From Paulownia fortunei (taxonomy: Eukaryota > Streptophyta > Magnoliopsida > Lamiales > Paulowniaceae): a DNA stretch of 64,000 nucleotides. Shown in pieces: positions 44,464-56,858 of the stretch. The notes beneath the pieces were generated by a model. That model had not been told where the DNA came from. It did no database searches and worked only from the letters and a program-made list of their open reading frames with translations. Numbering within the stretch: position 1 is the stretch's first letter; each line of letters opens with the position of its first letter. Made by a program: the position numbers and the translations under genes. The stretch is taken from NCBI GenBank assembly GCA_019321725.1, contig CM033121.1, forward strand, positions 16,306,001 through 16,370,000, read 5' to 3'.

Positions 44464-46644
44464 GCGGTTAGTTGCCTTTATCACTAAGGTGACACGCCTT
44501 GTCACTTCATTGGATCAAATTTACGGTTCTAGTTTTAACTTTTGCTCTTGTCAAGCCATTTTTGTCTTTTCCAACACTAACTCAAGTTGGTTTATATTGG
44601 TCAACATGAGCGACAAAAATAATTACATGTACATTTTTCGACTCTCAACAATCAGCCTAAAGTTAGGCTATTATTATCAAAAATATGTTAGTAATATTTA
44701 TAAGTTAGCTAAAAAAAGCGACTTTAGGACAACTAGAACTTTTTAATTATGAGCAAGCTCATATGACAAAATAGAGCTCAAACTTCTTTATTAATTCCTT
44801 GTATTTGTAGCTTGCACAAATTAAAGCGCAAATGTGATTCATGATCCATTAGTATATTGTCAGCGCCTAAATCGCGATAATATTTGGCAACTTAAAATCT
44901 TGTATTTGCGGCTTAAACAAATTAAAGTGCAAATTTTAATCTTAGTCCACTACTATATTGTCAGCGTCTAAGTCGCGACAATATTGACAACTTGTCAATT
45001 TTCATGCTTAATTGGCTTAAAATATAAAATTGGTAAGTTGGTCTAAGACTTCTAAATTAATTGTGCAAAAAAGAATATAGATACTGGTCTAATATTTTAT
45101 TCTAGATCCAAGTAAATTATTTATTATTCCTTTATACTCAGCGAAATCAAAAATTTTACAACTCACACTAGTAATCATTTCCTACTGAATAAAAGACATA
45201 ATAAAAATTTACTATCATGAATAAAATATAAAATTGTCCACACATATATTATGAATGCAAATATGCAATATGAACAATAAAATATTAGCCCTATATGGGC
45301 TAATATTTGGTGCATCATGTTTGAGATAATTTTGGCCCATGGTGGTAAAATAAAAAATATCCCCCTAAAATTGATATATATGGCCTCCTAAAAATGGCCT
45401 AGTTAATACATGTCTTGAAAATAATAAAAAAATACATTGGTTCAAAGCCTACTATATCAATCTACACAAAAATAAAAAATAGAAATATCGAATTACCACC
45501 ACCGCCACAAATTATCTCCCATAAAAATATGAGATAATATAAAACAATAAACATTTAATTTACATGAGCACCCAAATGTCAGTGTCTATTCATTCACAAT
45601 ATATAATAATTCATATCGCATCAAATAAATTTAAATTACATCATAATTATATAAAAATAATAATTAATAAAGTACGTAACTCATAATGGACATATTATTT
45701 AAATAAAAAATAATTTTGCATGCATCCTAATGCGCAAAAAAAATTTCATGCACCCTACGCGCAAAAAGTATTTTGATCTTAAAAACTTTGACCCACAAAA
45801 ATATATTTGCATGCATCATAATGCGCAAAAATATTTTAATCACTTTCTATTAGAACTAATCTAATAAATTTTATTTTATTTTATTATTATTTTTTAAAGG
45901 GTAAAAACTAATATATATTCACATTAAAAACTTTTTAGAAAAATAGCATAAAAAAACTATTATTTAGATTTCGCAGTCAACTATACCACAAAAGAGTGCA
46001 GTGGTCTAGTGGTAGTTCACTATCTCAACAATAATCAACAACCCTGGTGCAAATCCTCAAATTTTATTTTCAACAACACATGAAAGCCACATAGGCACCA
46101 CGTGTGTGCAAGCTAAGTGCCAATCGTGCACTACATGGCCATATGACATATCAGCTGGAGGCGTCATGTCAGCACGCCAACTAAGCATGTACACCACATA
46201 GCTATATGCCATGTCAATCAATGCACCATGTCAGCACCAGCGCCTTTTTCAGTACCGGCTGTCTGATTCCGGCCACCAAATCAATTTTTCGGCGAGAAAA
46301 ATTAAATTTCTATCAAAATCTTGAAAAAAATCATATCTCACTCATTTTAAGTCCGTTTTTGATTAATTTTATATCGTTTAGAACCTCTTTTTATGCTCTA
46401 CAACATAGCATAAAAATTTCATAACAAAAATATCAAAAATTGGTTTAATTTTGAGTCTAAATATAAACAAGTATCTAACTTTAAATTAACCATTTATCTG
46501 TTTTTCACCAAATTTTGACCACGTGATCTACACATTAAGATCAACGTATGGTAAAAAATTTATGCTTTAAAAATTTTTTTTTTTTTTAAAGCATATACTC
46601 ATCCATAAATTCAATTACATGAAATGGCGAGAACGAGCCCTATG
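44464..46644 (-). other. Element H gag and leader region; no readable gene
   Basis: Very AT-rich, with several direct repeats (CTTGTATTTG(T/C)(A/G)GCTT(G/A)(C/A)ACAAATTAAA(G)CGCAAAT at about 44798 and 44909; AATGCGCAAAAA(A) words at 45730-45830). On the plus strand it has a tRNA-like box A/box B pair at 46002-46056. No coding sequence recognised. Confidence 0.4.
46002..46056 (+). other. tRNA-like box A and box B pair (pol III-like)
   Basis: TGGTCTAGTGG (46002-46012) fits the tRNA box A consensus TRGYNNARNNG. GGTGCAAATCC (46046-46056) has one mismatch to the box B form GGTTCAAATCC, with 33 bp between. The arms do not pair into a cloverleaf, so it is not a functional tRNA. It could be the head of a tRNA-derived SINE or a decayed tRNA. 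Confidence 0.35.
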
Positions 46645-46657
46645 GGCTCTAATACCA
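46645..46657 (-). promoter_or_regulatory. Primer-binding site of element H
   Basis: Minus-strand TGGTATTAGAGCC, one base from the LTR. One transition from TGGTATCAGAGCC. Confidence 0.88.
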
Positions 46658-46658
46658 C

Positions 46659-47113
46659 TGTAAGAAAATTAATCAACAATATAATATGATTCAAATATTC
46701 ATATAATTAATGTGGATCGGGTATACCTATACACAACAGATTGTTAATCCACATATTTCAAATCAAACTCGTCTACCAGCCTCCTTTTAATCGAACTAAG
46801 AACATACCTTTCTTGTCGGTGGTGAATAACTACTAGAGTTATTCACTCAATTACACACCTCAAATTCTTGGAGTCTATGGTGATGCTCCAAGGAATAACA
46901 TAGAGAGAAATTTTAGGAAAGATATGGAGAGAGTTTTAGGAGAATTACGTTCCTTCACACATTATGTTGGATGGGGATTAGAGATATTTATTCCTACTTA
47001 AGGTAGAATCATAGTTCAACTAGGAAAATCAATCACACTCAAATTGTGGAGACATCTAACTAAATATGGATGCCAATTGGGTCAAGGTCCTAAACCTGAT
47101 CCAATATCCAACA
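46659..47113 (-). repeat. 5' LTR of element H (455 bp)
   Basis: TGTAAGAAAATTAATCAAC to GATCCAATATCCAACA. Most differences from the other LTR are C/T and G/A, for example the CCGTGG region reads ACAACAG here. Confidence 0.93.
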
Positions 47114-47118
47114 GATCA

Positions 47119-49159
47119 TAATCCTTTTCTTTGATACTATTCCAATGGTCGATGCTTAGTTTCACACCTTTCTTATGTTGTTGGTGTCATTATCTTTGCT
47201 AGAGCAAATCAGAAAGGCCTAACTATGCTAATAGAATGTTAATAATTATGTCCAAAAGTTTGTTTGTTGCATGCAAACTATTGAACGTATCCCAAATTCA
47301 GCTAGTGAAGGATATTACTGGTTTTAGTTTTTGGAAACTACCAAAGGTTTATTTGAGAACTTCTCTATATAAAGGCAAAAAGAGAAATGAACTTTTTGAA
47401 TCCCTATTAGCCAAAATAAAGATAAGAATCTTGGTGTGGGGGCAAAATCATTTATCTCATGGAGATAGGCTTGCACTTATTAATAGTGTGCTTAATTACA
47501 TGCCTCTTCATCTGGTTTAGGTTCTTCATGCCCCAAAGGGCATCCTTAATAAAATTAATCAATTGTTGAGTCATTTCTTTTGGGGATCTCGAGATGCTAA
47601 TCTAAAATCCATTGGTATTCCTGGCAAGATGCATGCTTCCATAAAGATGAGGGTAGACTTGGGATCCGTGACTTGGGAGATATGGCTATGCTTTTAATTA
47701 AAAGCTTTGGTGGAGATTTCACATAATGACTCATTTTATGCATAATATATGAGGCTTTATATTGTTCTTCCACATACCCCAACTTGACTCCTATAAAACC
47801 TAATAACTCGGTGGTTTGGAAGCACATTTGTGAAGTCCAGAAGGAAGCAAATCAATATATATTTTGGAGCTTTCCTAATGGTAATATATCCTTATGGTTT
47901 GATCATTGGATGGGTTAATTATCTGTTGCTCATCTTGGAGACTTTGGCCAAATGGAGCACCTCACATTTTATAGTTTTTAGCTAGGAACAAGTCTTGGAA
48001 TATTGAGTGGCTGCTGGAGGTTGCCCATGTATTGTTGACCAGATTACTTAGGTTCTATATGATAATTGCCTTGAGGATAAACAATACTGGATATTAACCC
48101 CTAAAGAAAATTTCTCAATTTTTTCTACTTGGGATTCGATACAGGAGCTGAGACCATTATGACACATCTTTAAAGGTATCTGGTCATCATTTTTAACTCC
48201 GACAATATCTATATTTTGTTGGGATTGATTCAATAATAGATCCCGATCGATTCTAAAATAAAGGAGAGGGGTTTCTATATATCTTCTAAATGCTTATGCT
48301 ACAATCAAGAAGAATCCATAGCTCATCATGGAAGAGTTGTTTCTCAGGTTTGGTAATATTTTGGCAATTTATTTCACATCTCTCATCCAAAAATGGTTTT
48401 GATTATTTTACTCCATTATTGGAGGTTATCTACATCAATGGTGGGGCATGCTCAATAGATAACATTATTAATAATTCTTTGGTTTACTTGGTCTACACGA
48501 AATTTTGCTAAATATTAGGGAAATAGGCTTGAGGCTAATCAAATTCTTTTCTAAGCTAAGTAATATCTATTTATTGATTCAAAAAATCTTTATTTCAAAA
48601 TGGATATCTAGTTAGGAGACAGAGTTATGACACAAGTATTAGGGATCCCTTCTAAACATAAGATCACGAAAACTGTAGGAAAAATTATCCTATGGAAGCC
48701 TCTAACCCAAGGATTCTTTAAACTAAATATTGATGGGGCTAGCAGAGCGAATCTTAGAATGTTGGAGCAGAAGGAGGAGGGGTTGCATTTGCATTTTTCA
48801 AATTCCTGGGACATCGTAACAGTATTTGTGTGGAGATATTTGCAATTGGATCTCTATTTCAACAATGGATACACTAATGTTTGGACAAATAGTACTTTAA
48901 CATTATCAAGTCTAGTCACCTTGGTCATTAGAACCTTCAAGAGTGTCTTATGAAGATTATAAAGTTGATAAGACAAATGTCATGTCATTTCTCACATTAC
49001 TTTAGAGAAGGAAATACAGTTGCGGATAGACTTTGTGTACACAATTTTTATGTTTTATGGCAAAGCGCCTAGGTGCCCACTAGGAGGACCTGGCGCTAAG
49101 TCAATTGGTTTCATTTTCTACAGAGCCTAAGTGCTCAGTAGGATGGCCTAGGCACTTTG
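47119..49159 (+). mobile_element. L1-type LINE, segment 2: RT C-terminus, zf-RVT region and RNase H
   Basis: Resumes after the GATCA duplication. The open frame 47236-47520 has YLRTSLYKGKKRNELFESLL and LVWGQNHLSHGDRLALINSV, the thumb region (homologues: W...LSxGGRxxLIxSVL). KINQLLSHFFWGSRDAN and RLGIRDLGDMAMLLI follow in other frames (homologues: GGLGIRxLxD). The frame 48627-48953 has GKIILWKPLTQGFFKLNIDG, the start of the plant L1 RNase H, then a decayed core. EKEGNTVADRLCVHNF (about 49005-49050) is its end (homologues: H..REGNxxADxLA). The segment ends in a GGCGCC/CCTAGG-rich tract cut at 49159 by the family C copia. Confidence 0.85.
49155..49159. repeat. Target-site duplication CTTTG, left of family C copia
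   Basis: CTTTG precedes the LTR start; CTTTA follows the other LTR at 61823-61827. One mismatch. Confidence 0.8.
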
Positions 49160-51445
49160 TGTTAGAGTAGGATGCCCAACACCCTAATTGGATTAAGTTT
49201 ATTATACTCTTTTTCTTTTGTAAAGACAATCTTATTAGGAATTATATTTTAAAAAAGGTATTTTCTTTATCTTATGTCATACATCTTTTATTTCTGCATA
49301 TTAGATAAAGTCCTTAGACCAAATTTAGCTACGGGGCACGGTCACACATATGATGGCGATCATGGAACATGTTTCTAAGGCTTTGGTCTTAAATAAGTTT
49401 CTAGTCGAGAGCTTTTTGAGATTGGACATCAAATAACTTAGTAAGACTCGCACATATGATGCATGCTCGTAAGACGAGGATGTCGTATTCCATTGGCATT
49501 AGTGTAGAGACACAAGTGCATGTATATAGATGCTTGTTAGGGACAAGTACACCGAACATAGCCCGTAAGAAATTTTTAGCTGGAGGCTTTGCCTATCGAA
49601 ATAAGAATTTTTGTGTTGCGATAGTACATGGCTAGTTCTCAGACTTGAGGCATGATGGTAGCCTTGTGTACATCCTGCAGCACTTTGATATATCTTATGA
49701 TTGCTTGATAATCACAAAGGGGATATATTGGGTGTTGCTTTGGTGTGCATTGAGGTTTGTCACTAGCCAACATAAAATTTGATACTTGTCTTTTTTAACA
49801 AGAGAATCTCATGTATTTTCATAGTTCATGATTCAAAGACCTTGGCCAAAGCAGGATGAATCGCGATTCATTAAGAATCATTGGAACTTGAAATGGGATC
49901 ACAGTCATTGAATTATTTAGAATTTCGACTGATAATCCATGCCCTAGATTCAATTGGGAGATTAGCTGTCGAAAGTACCGTACATGTATAGCAGTCGCAA
50001 CAGAAATAGGTTTACTCACTATTTCACCTAAGACTAGTTTGCCATGATTACTTGCTAGATGTTTTCATGGATAGTGAAGTTCTTTGAATTAAAAAGTTAA
50101 TTCCAAGCGGATTAATTAATTGAATTAATTAATCAAAATAATTATTATTCATAAGTTGCAAATATTGTTAGCCTATTACTAATTTAGTAGTGAATATAAG
50201 AGAGTCACACATCTGTATGGAAAGTAACATTTCTAATTTTAGAATTTATCCAATTATCGAAAATTAATTAATTAATTAAGGTTTGTATTTAATTTAATGG
50301 TTAAATTAAATTATTCAATTAAGTAATTGGATTATTTAATTGGACCTAATTTGATTAGGTAGCCCAATTGGAGTAAATTAAATTAATTAATTGGATTGAT
50401 TAAATTATGATTAAATCAATTGGATTGATTTGTTGATTTTTTAGTCCAAACCTAAAAATTAATGTGGATCACTTAAGAAGCCCACTAAAATATGAAGAGA
50501 ATAAATTAAATAAATATGATTTATTTAATTAACATATTTATAGATAAATAAATAAAGTGACTGATTTTATGGGATAAAATCAGCCACTATAATTTATTTT
50601 ATATATAAATATAATTTAAGTATATATATTTGATATATATCTATCTTGATATTATTTGAAAAGTTCAAATTAATATCAAGAATGTATGTAGACAATTTTG
50701 ATGTTTAATGTAGTTTCAAATAAGTCCATACACATAGGAGATAGAGAAATAGAAGAGTTGTTGGAAGATTTGGAATCTTTCCAAGATAAAATTTTGAAAT
50801 AGTTCAAAATTGACAAACTTTCCAAAAGTTGGAGTAGGAGCAAAATTTCAACCCCTATAAATAGGGATGGCCCATATTTCAACAAAAATAAGCAAAAAAT
50901 ATTTTGTTAAGTCTATTTTTCTCTCCAAGAAAAGAAAGAAAAGAAAGAAAAAGAAAAAATATTTTTTTGAAATCTTGATTTTCTTATTCTTTAAAAGGAA
51001 CCTAATTTATTGATATTCTCTTTATATTCAAGTTTCAAGAACTTAAAAAATCAATACTTATTGTTCTTGAAAATTTATTCTTGATTCATCAATTGAATCA
51101 AAAGATAAAATTTACTTCGGTTCTAATTCAGTAAACAATTAAGAAGATACTAACGAATCCTTTTAATTGTTGTTACTCTTTCGTATTGTGAACCTGATAG
51201 AGGGAAGACACTTGGATCCCTGCAAGTTTTGAAAGTTTAGGATAAATAATTGATTATTTCATTCCCTACAACAAACAGAGTGCAAGAAAAGTATAATCCA
51301 AATTTAATATTTATTTATATTTTCATGTGAATAAGTGCGATCGTTAGAATCACTTTTTGAATTGAGGGGATATATATATTTATGTTTGATAAAAATCTTT
51401 TAATTTTTCGCTGCGTATACCTCTGCGATTATAGCGAACCCAACA
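49160..51445 (+). repeat. 5' LTR of family C copia (2286 bp)
   Basis: TGTTAGAGTAGGATGCCCAA to ATAGCGAACCCAACA. It contains the TATA box at 50856 and an A/G-rich purine block at 50925-50965. Related LTR pieces lie at 4575, 11825-15120, 34936-37077, 37614-39025 and 62265-62960. Confidence 0.95.
50856..50863 (+). promoter_or_regulatory. TATA box of family C LTR
   Basis: TATAAATA in CCCCTATAAATAGGGATGG. The 3' LTR has CCCCTTTAAATAGGGATGG at about 58519, and the split solo LTR has lost the box (12806). Position in mid-LTR fits the U3/R border. Confidence 0.6.
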
Positions 51446-51446
51446 A

Positions 51447-51459
51447 TGGTATCAGAACC
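51447..51459 (+). promoter_or_regulatory. Primer-binding site of family C copia
   Basis: TGGTATCAGAACC one base after the LTR. One transition from the initiator Met-tRNA site TGGTATCAGAGCC. Confidence 0.9.
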
Positions 51460-52955
51460 ACGGTTTCACTTATTTAGTGAATTTTGGATTTATGTATGCA
51501 TGTTTTTAAATTGTTTAAATTCATGTTAATTAAGTAAAATTTGATTTTGCATATTTTTAGTGATTTTTAATTAGAATAATTTTAATTGCTTATTTAAATT
51601 GTTTAAATATAAAAATCAGAAAGAAACATGAAGAAACAAGTTGTGTGCGCATGACGACAGCAGTCGTGCTGCTCATCGTGTCATTCCAATCCATTTTAAT
51701 TTTTTAATTTTTTGAAATATTAAAATTGAATGTTAATTTTAATAATTTTTGAAAAAATATTTTTCAAAGAAAAATTATTTTTCAAGCAATGAAAAATTAT
51801 CCCAAGTTAAAAATTATGTTTAACAACTTGGTAAATTTACATGTTTTGATAATTGCATATGATGTTAATTATAAGCATGTATGGGATGATCATGAGTCAA
51901 TGGACCAATGTGATTGATTTTGTTTAATGTTTTTGGGTTTTAAAATGGAGTATTCGAGCCTCTTATTCCATCTATGTAAGTTATTTTATTTTCTGAAAAA
52001 AGAGTAGAATATGTGGTGAGGTTTTTCTTTTTCTTTGAAAGATGAAGAAGAATCAAGGAAGTTCCAAAGAAGGCTCATGTTTGTATGAGATACAATTATG
52101 TAATAGAATAGGTTATATTCAATTTTATTACCCTTAGACCTTAAGTCCATTTTTAGTTCAAATGGACTGCATAGGACTGGTTCATGATCATCCATTTATT
52201 TAAGTATGTATTAGATGCATGCTTAGGATTTTATTTAATGCTTTTATGCTTGCGCAATGATATTATGATGTCATGCATTAAATAACCAACCTAATTTAAA
52301 TTATAATGAGGTCTTGCAAGAAATTAAACCCCACTTAATTTTCTAAAATTAAGTAAAAGAATTTTTTTTAGAAAATTCAATTTTAAATAAAAATGGACAA
52401 GTTAGGTAGGACCTATTATTCCATGTCTACCATCAAAGGTAGAGACATGACGACTGCTACCGCACTTGATCACTGGTCATGAGTCGTAGGGTGGTCTTGT
52501 GTAGAAAAGCTATTATCTCTACCAAGCATTGAGATGCACGTGGGATGGAATCGTCATTATGTTGGCCATGAGTCGTGGGACATCTTGATGCTCTATCTAC
52601 ATGAATGTTTGATGGGTATTGTTTAACACTTAGTACCATATGGGCTCATAAAATTAGGGTATATGGGAAAAGGTGAGGCAAAACAAACTTGAGGGTTGTG
52701 TAGTGATATAATCATCAAAGAGTTGACTACCGATAGAAATATTTCATGGGCTCATAAAATTGGGGTGTGAAATATTTTCGTTGGACCTCAAGCTCACTAG
52801 AAAATTTGATTTTTCAAAATTCCATTAGGGTTGATGGAATTAAAAAAAATAGTAGGAGGCATTTAGTATTAAAGACCTTATATTAAATGAATATGCTTTT
52901 CTCATAGTTTACTTATTTTCTGCTTCGTGCATGTTTTGTAGATTATTCTACTAAA
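51460..52955 (+). other. Untranslated leader of family C copia
   Basis: 1.5 kb without coding sequence. Colinear with 4607-5990. It has TTAGTACCATATGG-type blocks (52630) with the phrase TGGGCTCATAAAATTxGGGT repeated three times (52643, 52747, and related) as in the other copy. Function unknown. Confidence 0.7.
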
Positions 52956-53760
52956 GTGGCAAAGAATCCACTTGAAGCAATCTTTGAACAAAATAAATTA
53001 ACTAGACCTAACATTGTCGATTGGGTAAGAAACCTGAAGATAGTTCTTTAGTTGGAGAAGAGGGCATATGTCTTTGAAACTGCGCCTCCTTCGGTTCCAT
53101 TGGAGGATATTACTTCAGAGGTTTATGCAGATTACTTATGTTATGTTGATGATAATCTACAGGCTCGATGCTACATACTGGCATTAATGTCAAATGAGCT
53201 GCAGAGGCAAAATGAGGATCAAAATACTGCTTATGGGATCCTTATTCATCTACAAGAGTTGTATGGTGAAAGAACTCGACAGACGAGATATCAGATCTCA
53301 AAAGAGCTTTTCAGATGTCGTATGACTGAGGGCTCTTCAGTCTATGACCATAGATTGAAGATGATAGCCCTCATTGAAAGGCTGGCGTCCTTTGGAGTCG
53401 TTATGGAGAACGAACTCTTTACGGACATTTTGTTGTAGTCTCTACCTCCATCATTTGACACCTTTATTGTCAATTTTAACATGCACAACATAGAGACTAG
53501 TCTCACCGAGCTTGTGAACATATAAAAGATGGCTGAGTCCACCATGAAAAAGGACAAGTCAGTTCTGCTTGTTTGATCTTTTTCCGGATCAAAGGCTAAA
53601 AAGTCCAACTAAGGAAAGAAGAAAGGAAAGGGTTCCTCTAAACCCAACAACCTGAAGGCTAAGGGTAGTGTAAAGAAGGTTTCTTCTCAAGCCAATAGCA
53701 AGTGCCATTATTGCGGCAAACTAGAGCACTAGAAAAGGAATTGCAATGAGTATCTTGCAA
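52956..53760 (+). pseudogene. gag: copia gag with zinc knuckle (family C)
   Basis: The first codon is probably at 52956, where GTG stands in place of ATG before AKNPLEAIFEQNKL. After a stop, the open frame 53052-53438 reads DDNLQARCYILALMSNELQR, LIHLQELYGERTRQTRYQIS and KELFRCRMTEGSSVYDH, the core of this copia gag family. Then LPPSFDTFIVNFNMHNIE follows in frame after TAG. The zinc knuckle reads CHYCGKLEHxKRNC (about 53701-53745) with TAG in place of Trp and Glu before the His. Five in-frame stops are visible. Gag would form the particle. Confidence 0.88.
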
Positions 53761-54215
53761 GCCTAAAGAGTTCAGGTATATATTTTGTTGAAGTTAACTT
53801 GTTAGTTAACAATACTTCTTCGGTATTAGATACCGGTTATGGCACATATATCTACAATGATTTGCAGATGATGATAAGAAGTAGGAAGCTAGATAGAGGA
53901 GAGACAGTCCTTAGGATGGGTAATAGAGCAAGAGTTACTGCATTAGCTATAGAGACCATTAATCTAGCTTTTGAAAATGGTTCTGTAAGAGTTTTAAACA
54001 ATTATCTTTTTGTTCTGAATATTACTAAGAATATTATCTCTATTCTAGCTTTGGATAGAGAAGGTTTTAGATTTACCATTGAGAATGGAAATTATTCCAT
54101 TTTCAAACGTTCCAATTTTATCTATTCTGGTTATTTGACGAATTGTTTATATATTGTTACTCCTGTAACCCTATTTTCACAATTTAACAAAATAAAAAAA
54201 ATTAGATAATTATAG
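53761..54215 (+). pseudogene. copia aspartic protease (family C)
   Basis: Open frame 53799-54209. The active site reads SSVLDTGYGTYIYNDLQ (homologues: WVLDTGCGSHIxxxLQ), so Asp-Thr-Gly is intact. LRMGNRARVTALAIETINLA follows, then VLNNYLFVLNITKNIISILA, the usual lead into the pre-integrase domain. The frame stops at 54207 (TAG) near the end of this lead. It is the protease that processes the copia polyprotein in the particle. Confidence 0.87.
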
Positions 54216-54219
54216 TTCC

Positions 54220-55113
54220 ATGATCCTATGGCACACAAGATTAGGACATATTTTTGAGAAAATAATTAAAAAATTGGCACAATTGCTTAATCTAAAGAAC
54301 GAGCAAGAACTGCCAATATGTGAATCTTGCCTTAAAGAAAAGATGACCAAATCTCCATTTGTTAGACAAGTGGAGCGAGCCAGGCATCTATTAGATTTGA
54401 TCCATACAGATGTATGTGGGTCACTAAGTATTAGTGGGTGCAGGAACTATAACTACTTCTTAACCTTTACCGATGACTTCTCTAGGTATGGTTATGTGTA
54501 CCTTGTAAGGTACAACTTTGAAGTATTTGAAAGGTTCAAAGAATTCAGAACCGAAGTAGAGGAACAAACTGGATTAAGTATAAAGACTCTTTGATCTAAT
54601 TGAAGAGGTGAATACTTAAGCACAGAGTTTTTAGATTATCTAAAAGAGAATATGATTCTCTCACAATGGACTCCTCCTGCTACTCCACAACTTAACGGAG
54701 TTATGGAACATAAGAATCAAATATTGTTGGACATGGTTCGATCTATGATGAGCTTCACTACATTACCTCTCTTATTCAGGCGCTATGCCTTGGAAATAGC
54801 GGCATTCCTATTAAATAGGGTGCCATCTAAAGCCATGCCCAAAACACCATATGAGATGTGGTGTGGAAAGACACCTTCTTATAAATACCTTAGGGTATGG
54901 GGGTGTGCTGCTTATGTGAAGCAGCTAGTGGGAGATAAGTTGGACATGAGATCTAGCTTATGTAAGTTCGTGGGGTATCCAAAGGAGTCTATTGGATACT
55001 ATTTATATGATGTCACGGAACAAAGGATGTTTGTTTGGAGGAATGCTACCTTTCTTGAAGAAGAATTTCTTTTAGATAGAAGTGGCAATGTTGTGGAACT
55101 TGAAGAAATTTAA
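54220..55113 (+). pseudogene. copia integrase (family C)
   Basis: ILWHTRLGHIFEKIIKKLAQ and LPICESCLKEKMTKSPF form the HHCC domain with ligands present. The core has LLDLIHTDVCGSL (first Asp) and SRYGYVYLVRYNFEVFERFK. The second catalytic site reads S-N-stop-R-G-E-Y-L (about 54594-54617) where homologues have S-D-R-G-G-E-Y. Both changes (GAT to AAT, CGA to TGA) are C/T-type transitions. The Glu is kept in NGVMEHKNQILLDMVRSMM. The end has RVWGCAAYVK and FVGYPKESIGYYLYD. Stops at 54592-54603 separate two frames. It cannot be active as written. Confidence 0.9.
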
Positions 55114-56180
55114 AAACTACAGAACGCCCCAATTGTCACAGTAGATAACACACCAGCTGATATTAGGACCTCTGAGGCACAACCTCTTCGAAGATCCAAA
55201 TGGGTCTCAAATGTACCTAAGAGGTACAACTTGTTATTAGAGAACAAAGAAGAGGAACTCCCCTTGGATAATGATCCAAGAAGCTATGGAGAGGCGATGT
55301 TTGACATCAACTCAGAGAAGTGGCAAGAAGTTATGCAATCCGAGATAGACTCCATGTACTCCAACAAGGTATGGATTTTGGTGGACCCACCACATAGAAT
55401 TATTCCCATTGGCTGCAAATAGGTCTAAAAGCAGAAGCTTGGAGTAGATGGAGAGGTAGCGACCTATAAGGCATGACTGGTAGTAAAAAGTTATACTCAG
55501 AAGTAAGGAATTGATTATGAAGAAACTTTTTCGCCAGTAGCGATGCTTAAATCCATTCAGATACTGCTGGCCATATCTGCATATTATAACTTTGAGATAT
55601 GTCAAATGGATGTGAAGACCACTTTCCTTAATGTTTCATTAAGGAAGAGATCTATATGAAGCAGCTAGAAGGCTTCATATCGAGTGGGAGTGAGCAAAAA
55701 GTTTGCAAGCTCCAAAGATCCATTTATGGACTCAAACAAGCTTCAAGGAGTTGGAACATCCGGTTTGATGAAACAATCAAAATGTTTGATTTTTATAAGA
55801 ACCCGATATACCATGTTCTACAAGAAGGTTAGTGGGAGTGTAGTTACATTTGTTGTACTCTACGTTGATGACATCCTACTAATTGGGAATGATGTAGGGA
55901 TGTTGCAGTCAATGAGGACTTGGTTATCCAATTTAGTTTTCCATGAAGGACTTGGGAGATGCATCTTTTATCTTAGGGATAAAGATCTATAGAGATAGAT
56001 CTAGAAGGATGATCGGACTATCTCAGTCCATGTACATAGACAAAGTGCTAAAAAGGTTTAGTATGGAGGAATCTAAGAGAGAATTCCTGCCTATGAGTGA
56101 TGGGGTTTCACTAAGGTTATGTATCCCAAGACACCATAAGAGAGAGAAAGGATGGCTCGCATACCTTATGCTTCCGTAAT
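55114..56180 (+). pseudogene. copia reverse transcriptase (family C)
   Basis: After a linker with RRSKWVSNVPKRYN, the RT reads EKWQEVMQSEIDSMYSNKVW, a stop-rich GIDYEETFSPVAML stretch (about 55505-55550) and EICQMDVKTTFLN. SIYGLKQASRSWNxRFDE-like sequence is readable out of the frame of the local ORF. Then come GSVVTFVVLYVDDILLIGND (YVDD intact) and DLGDASFILGIKIYRDRSRR (55943-56005), followed by GLSQSMYIDKVLKRFSMEES. At least six stops or shifts. Confidence 0.9.
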
Positions 56181-56199
56181 AAGGAGCATAATGTATGTA

Positions 56200-56858
56200 A
56201 TGTTATGTACAAGGCCTGATATAACACATGTTCTGAGTGTCATGAGCAGATATCAATCCAATCCAGGGGAAGAACACTGAAAAGCCGTTAAGATGATCCT
56301 CAAGTACTTGAAAAGGACTAAGGATATATTTCTAATATATGATAATAGAGAACTAAAATTAGAGGGATATACAGACTCTAGTTTTCAGTTTGATATAGAT
56401 GACTCAAAGTCCATGTCTGGATACATATTCACCCTGAATGGTGGTGCGGTCAGTTGGAAGAGTTCCAAGCAAGAGATGACTGCAGACTCTACCACTGAAG
56501 CTGAATATATTAATGCATCATATACAACAAAAGAAGCTATTTGGATAAAAAACTTCATCCAAGGGTTGGGTATAGTTCCATTCGTTGTCGATCTAATTAT
56601 AATTTACTATGATAACAATGAAGCCATTGCGCTCATCAAAGATCCAAGAACATAATGAGACAATATCATTTGATTAGAGAGATCAATGGTAGAGGCGACG
56701 TCATTGTGGATCGAGTTGCCTCAACAAAAAATATTGCAGACCCACTTACTAGCCCTTTGCAAAGAAGATATTCGACAGACATCTTGAGAGGATGGGCCTT
56801 GGATATATGGGCAATTAGAGCTAGGGCAAGTGGGAGACTATTAGAATTGGATGCCTAA
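56200..56858 (+). pseudogene. copia RNase H (family C)
   Basis: After the decayed RPDITHVLSVMSRYQSNPGE (about 56213-56275), the open frame 56293-56655 reads ILKYLKRTKDIFLIYD, LEGYTDSSFQFDIDDSKSMS (first Asp in YTDSSF), GGAVSWKSSKQEMTADSTTE and AEYINASYTTKEAIWIKNF (Glu in the EAEY motif), then IYYDNNEAIALI (Asp). The next frame (56655-56858) gives HLIREINGRGDVIVDRVAST followed by KNIADPLTSPL, the copia C-terminus. One frame break at 56655 separates them. Confidence 0.92.
56824..56837 (+). promoter_or_regulatory. Polypurine tract of family C copia
   Basis: GGGCAAGTGGGAGA ends one base before the 3' LTR start at 56839. Confidence 0.9.

Larger units (their letters stand above)
40204..47113 (-). 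mobile_element. Ty1/copia element H, complete with TSD GATCA
   Basis: LTRs 40204-40659 and 46659-47113 (TGTAAGAAAATTAATC...TTCCAACA), polypurine tract next to the left LTR and priming site next to the right LTR. It therefore reads on the minus strand. GATCA occurs at 40199-40203 and at 47114-47118, a perfect duplication. It splits the LINE RT. The internal part is heavily decayed; only a gag zinc knuckle and RT blocks can be read. The LTRs differ at dozens of positions, mostly transitions, so the insertion is much older than copy B. Confidence 0.93.

Noticed and set aside
46002..46056. Functional tRNA gene
   Set aside because: Box A and box B match, but no acceptor or anticodon stem can be formed and box B has a mismatch.
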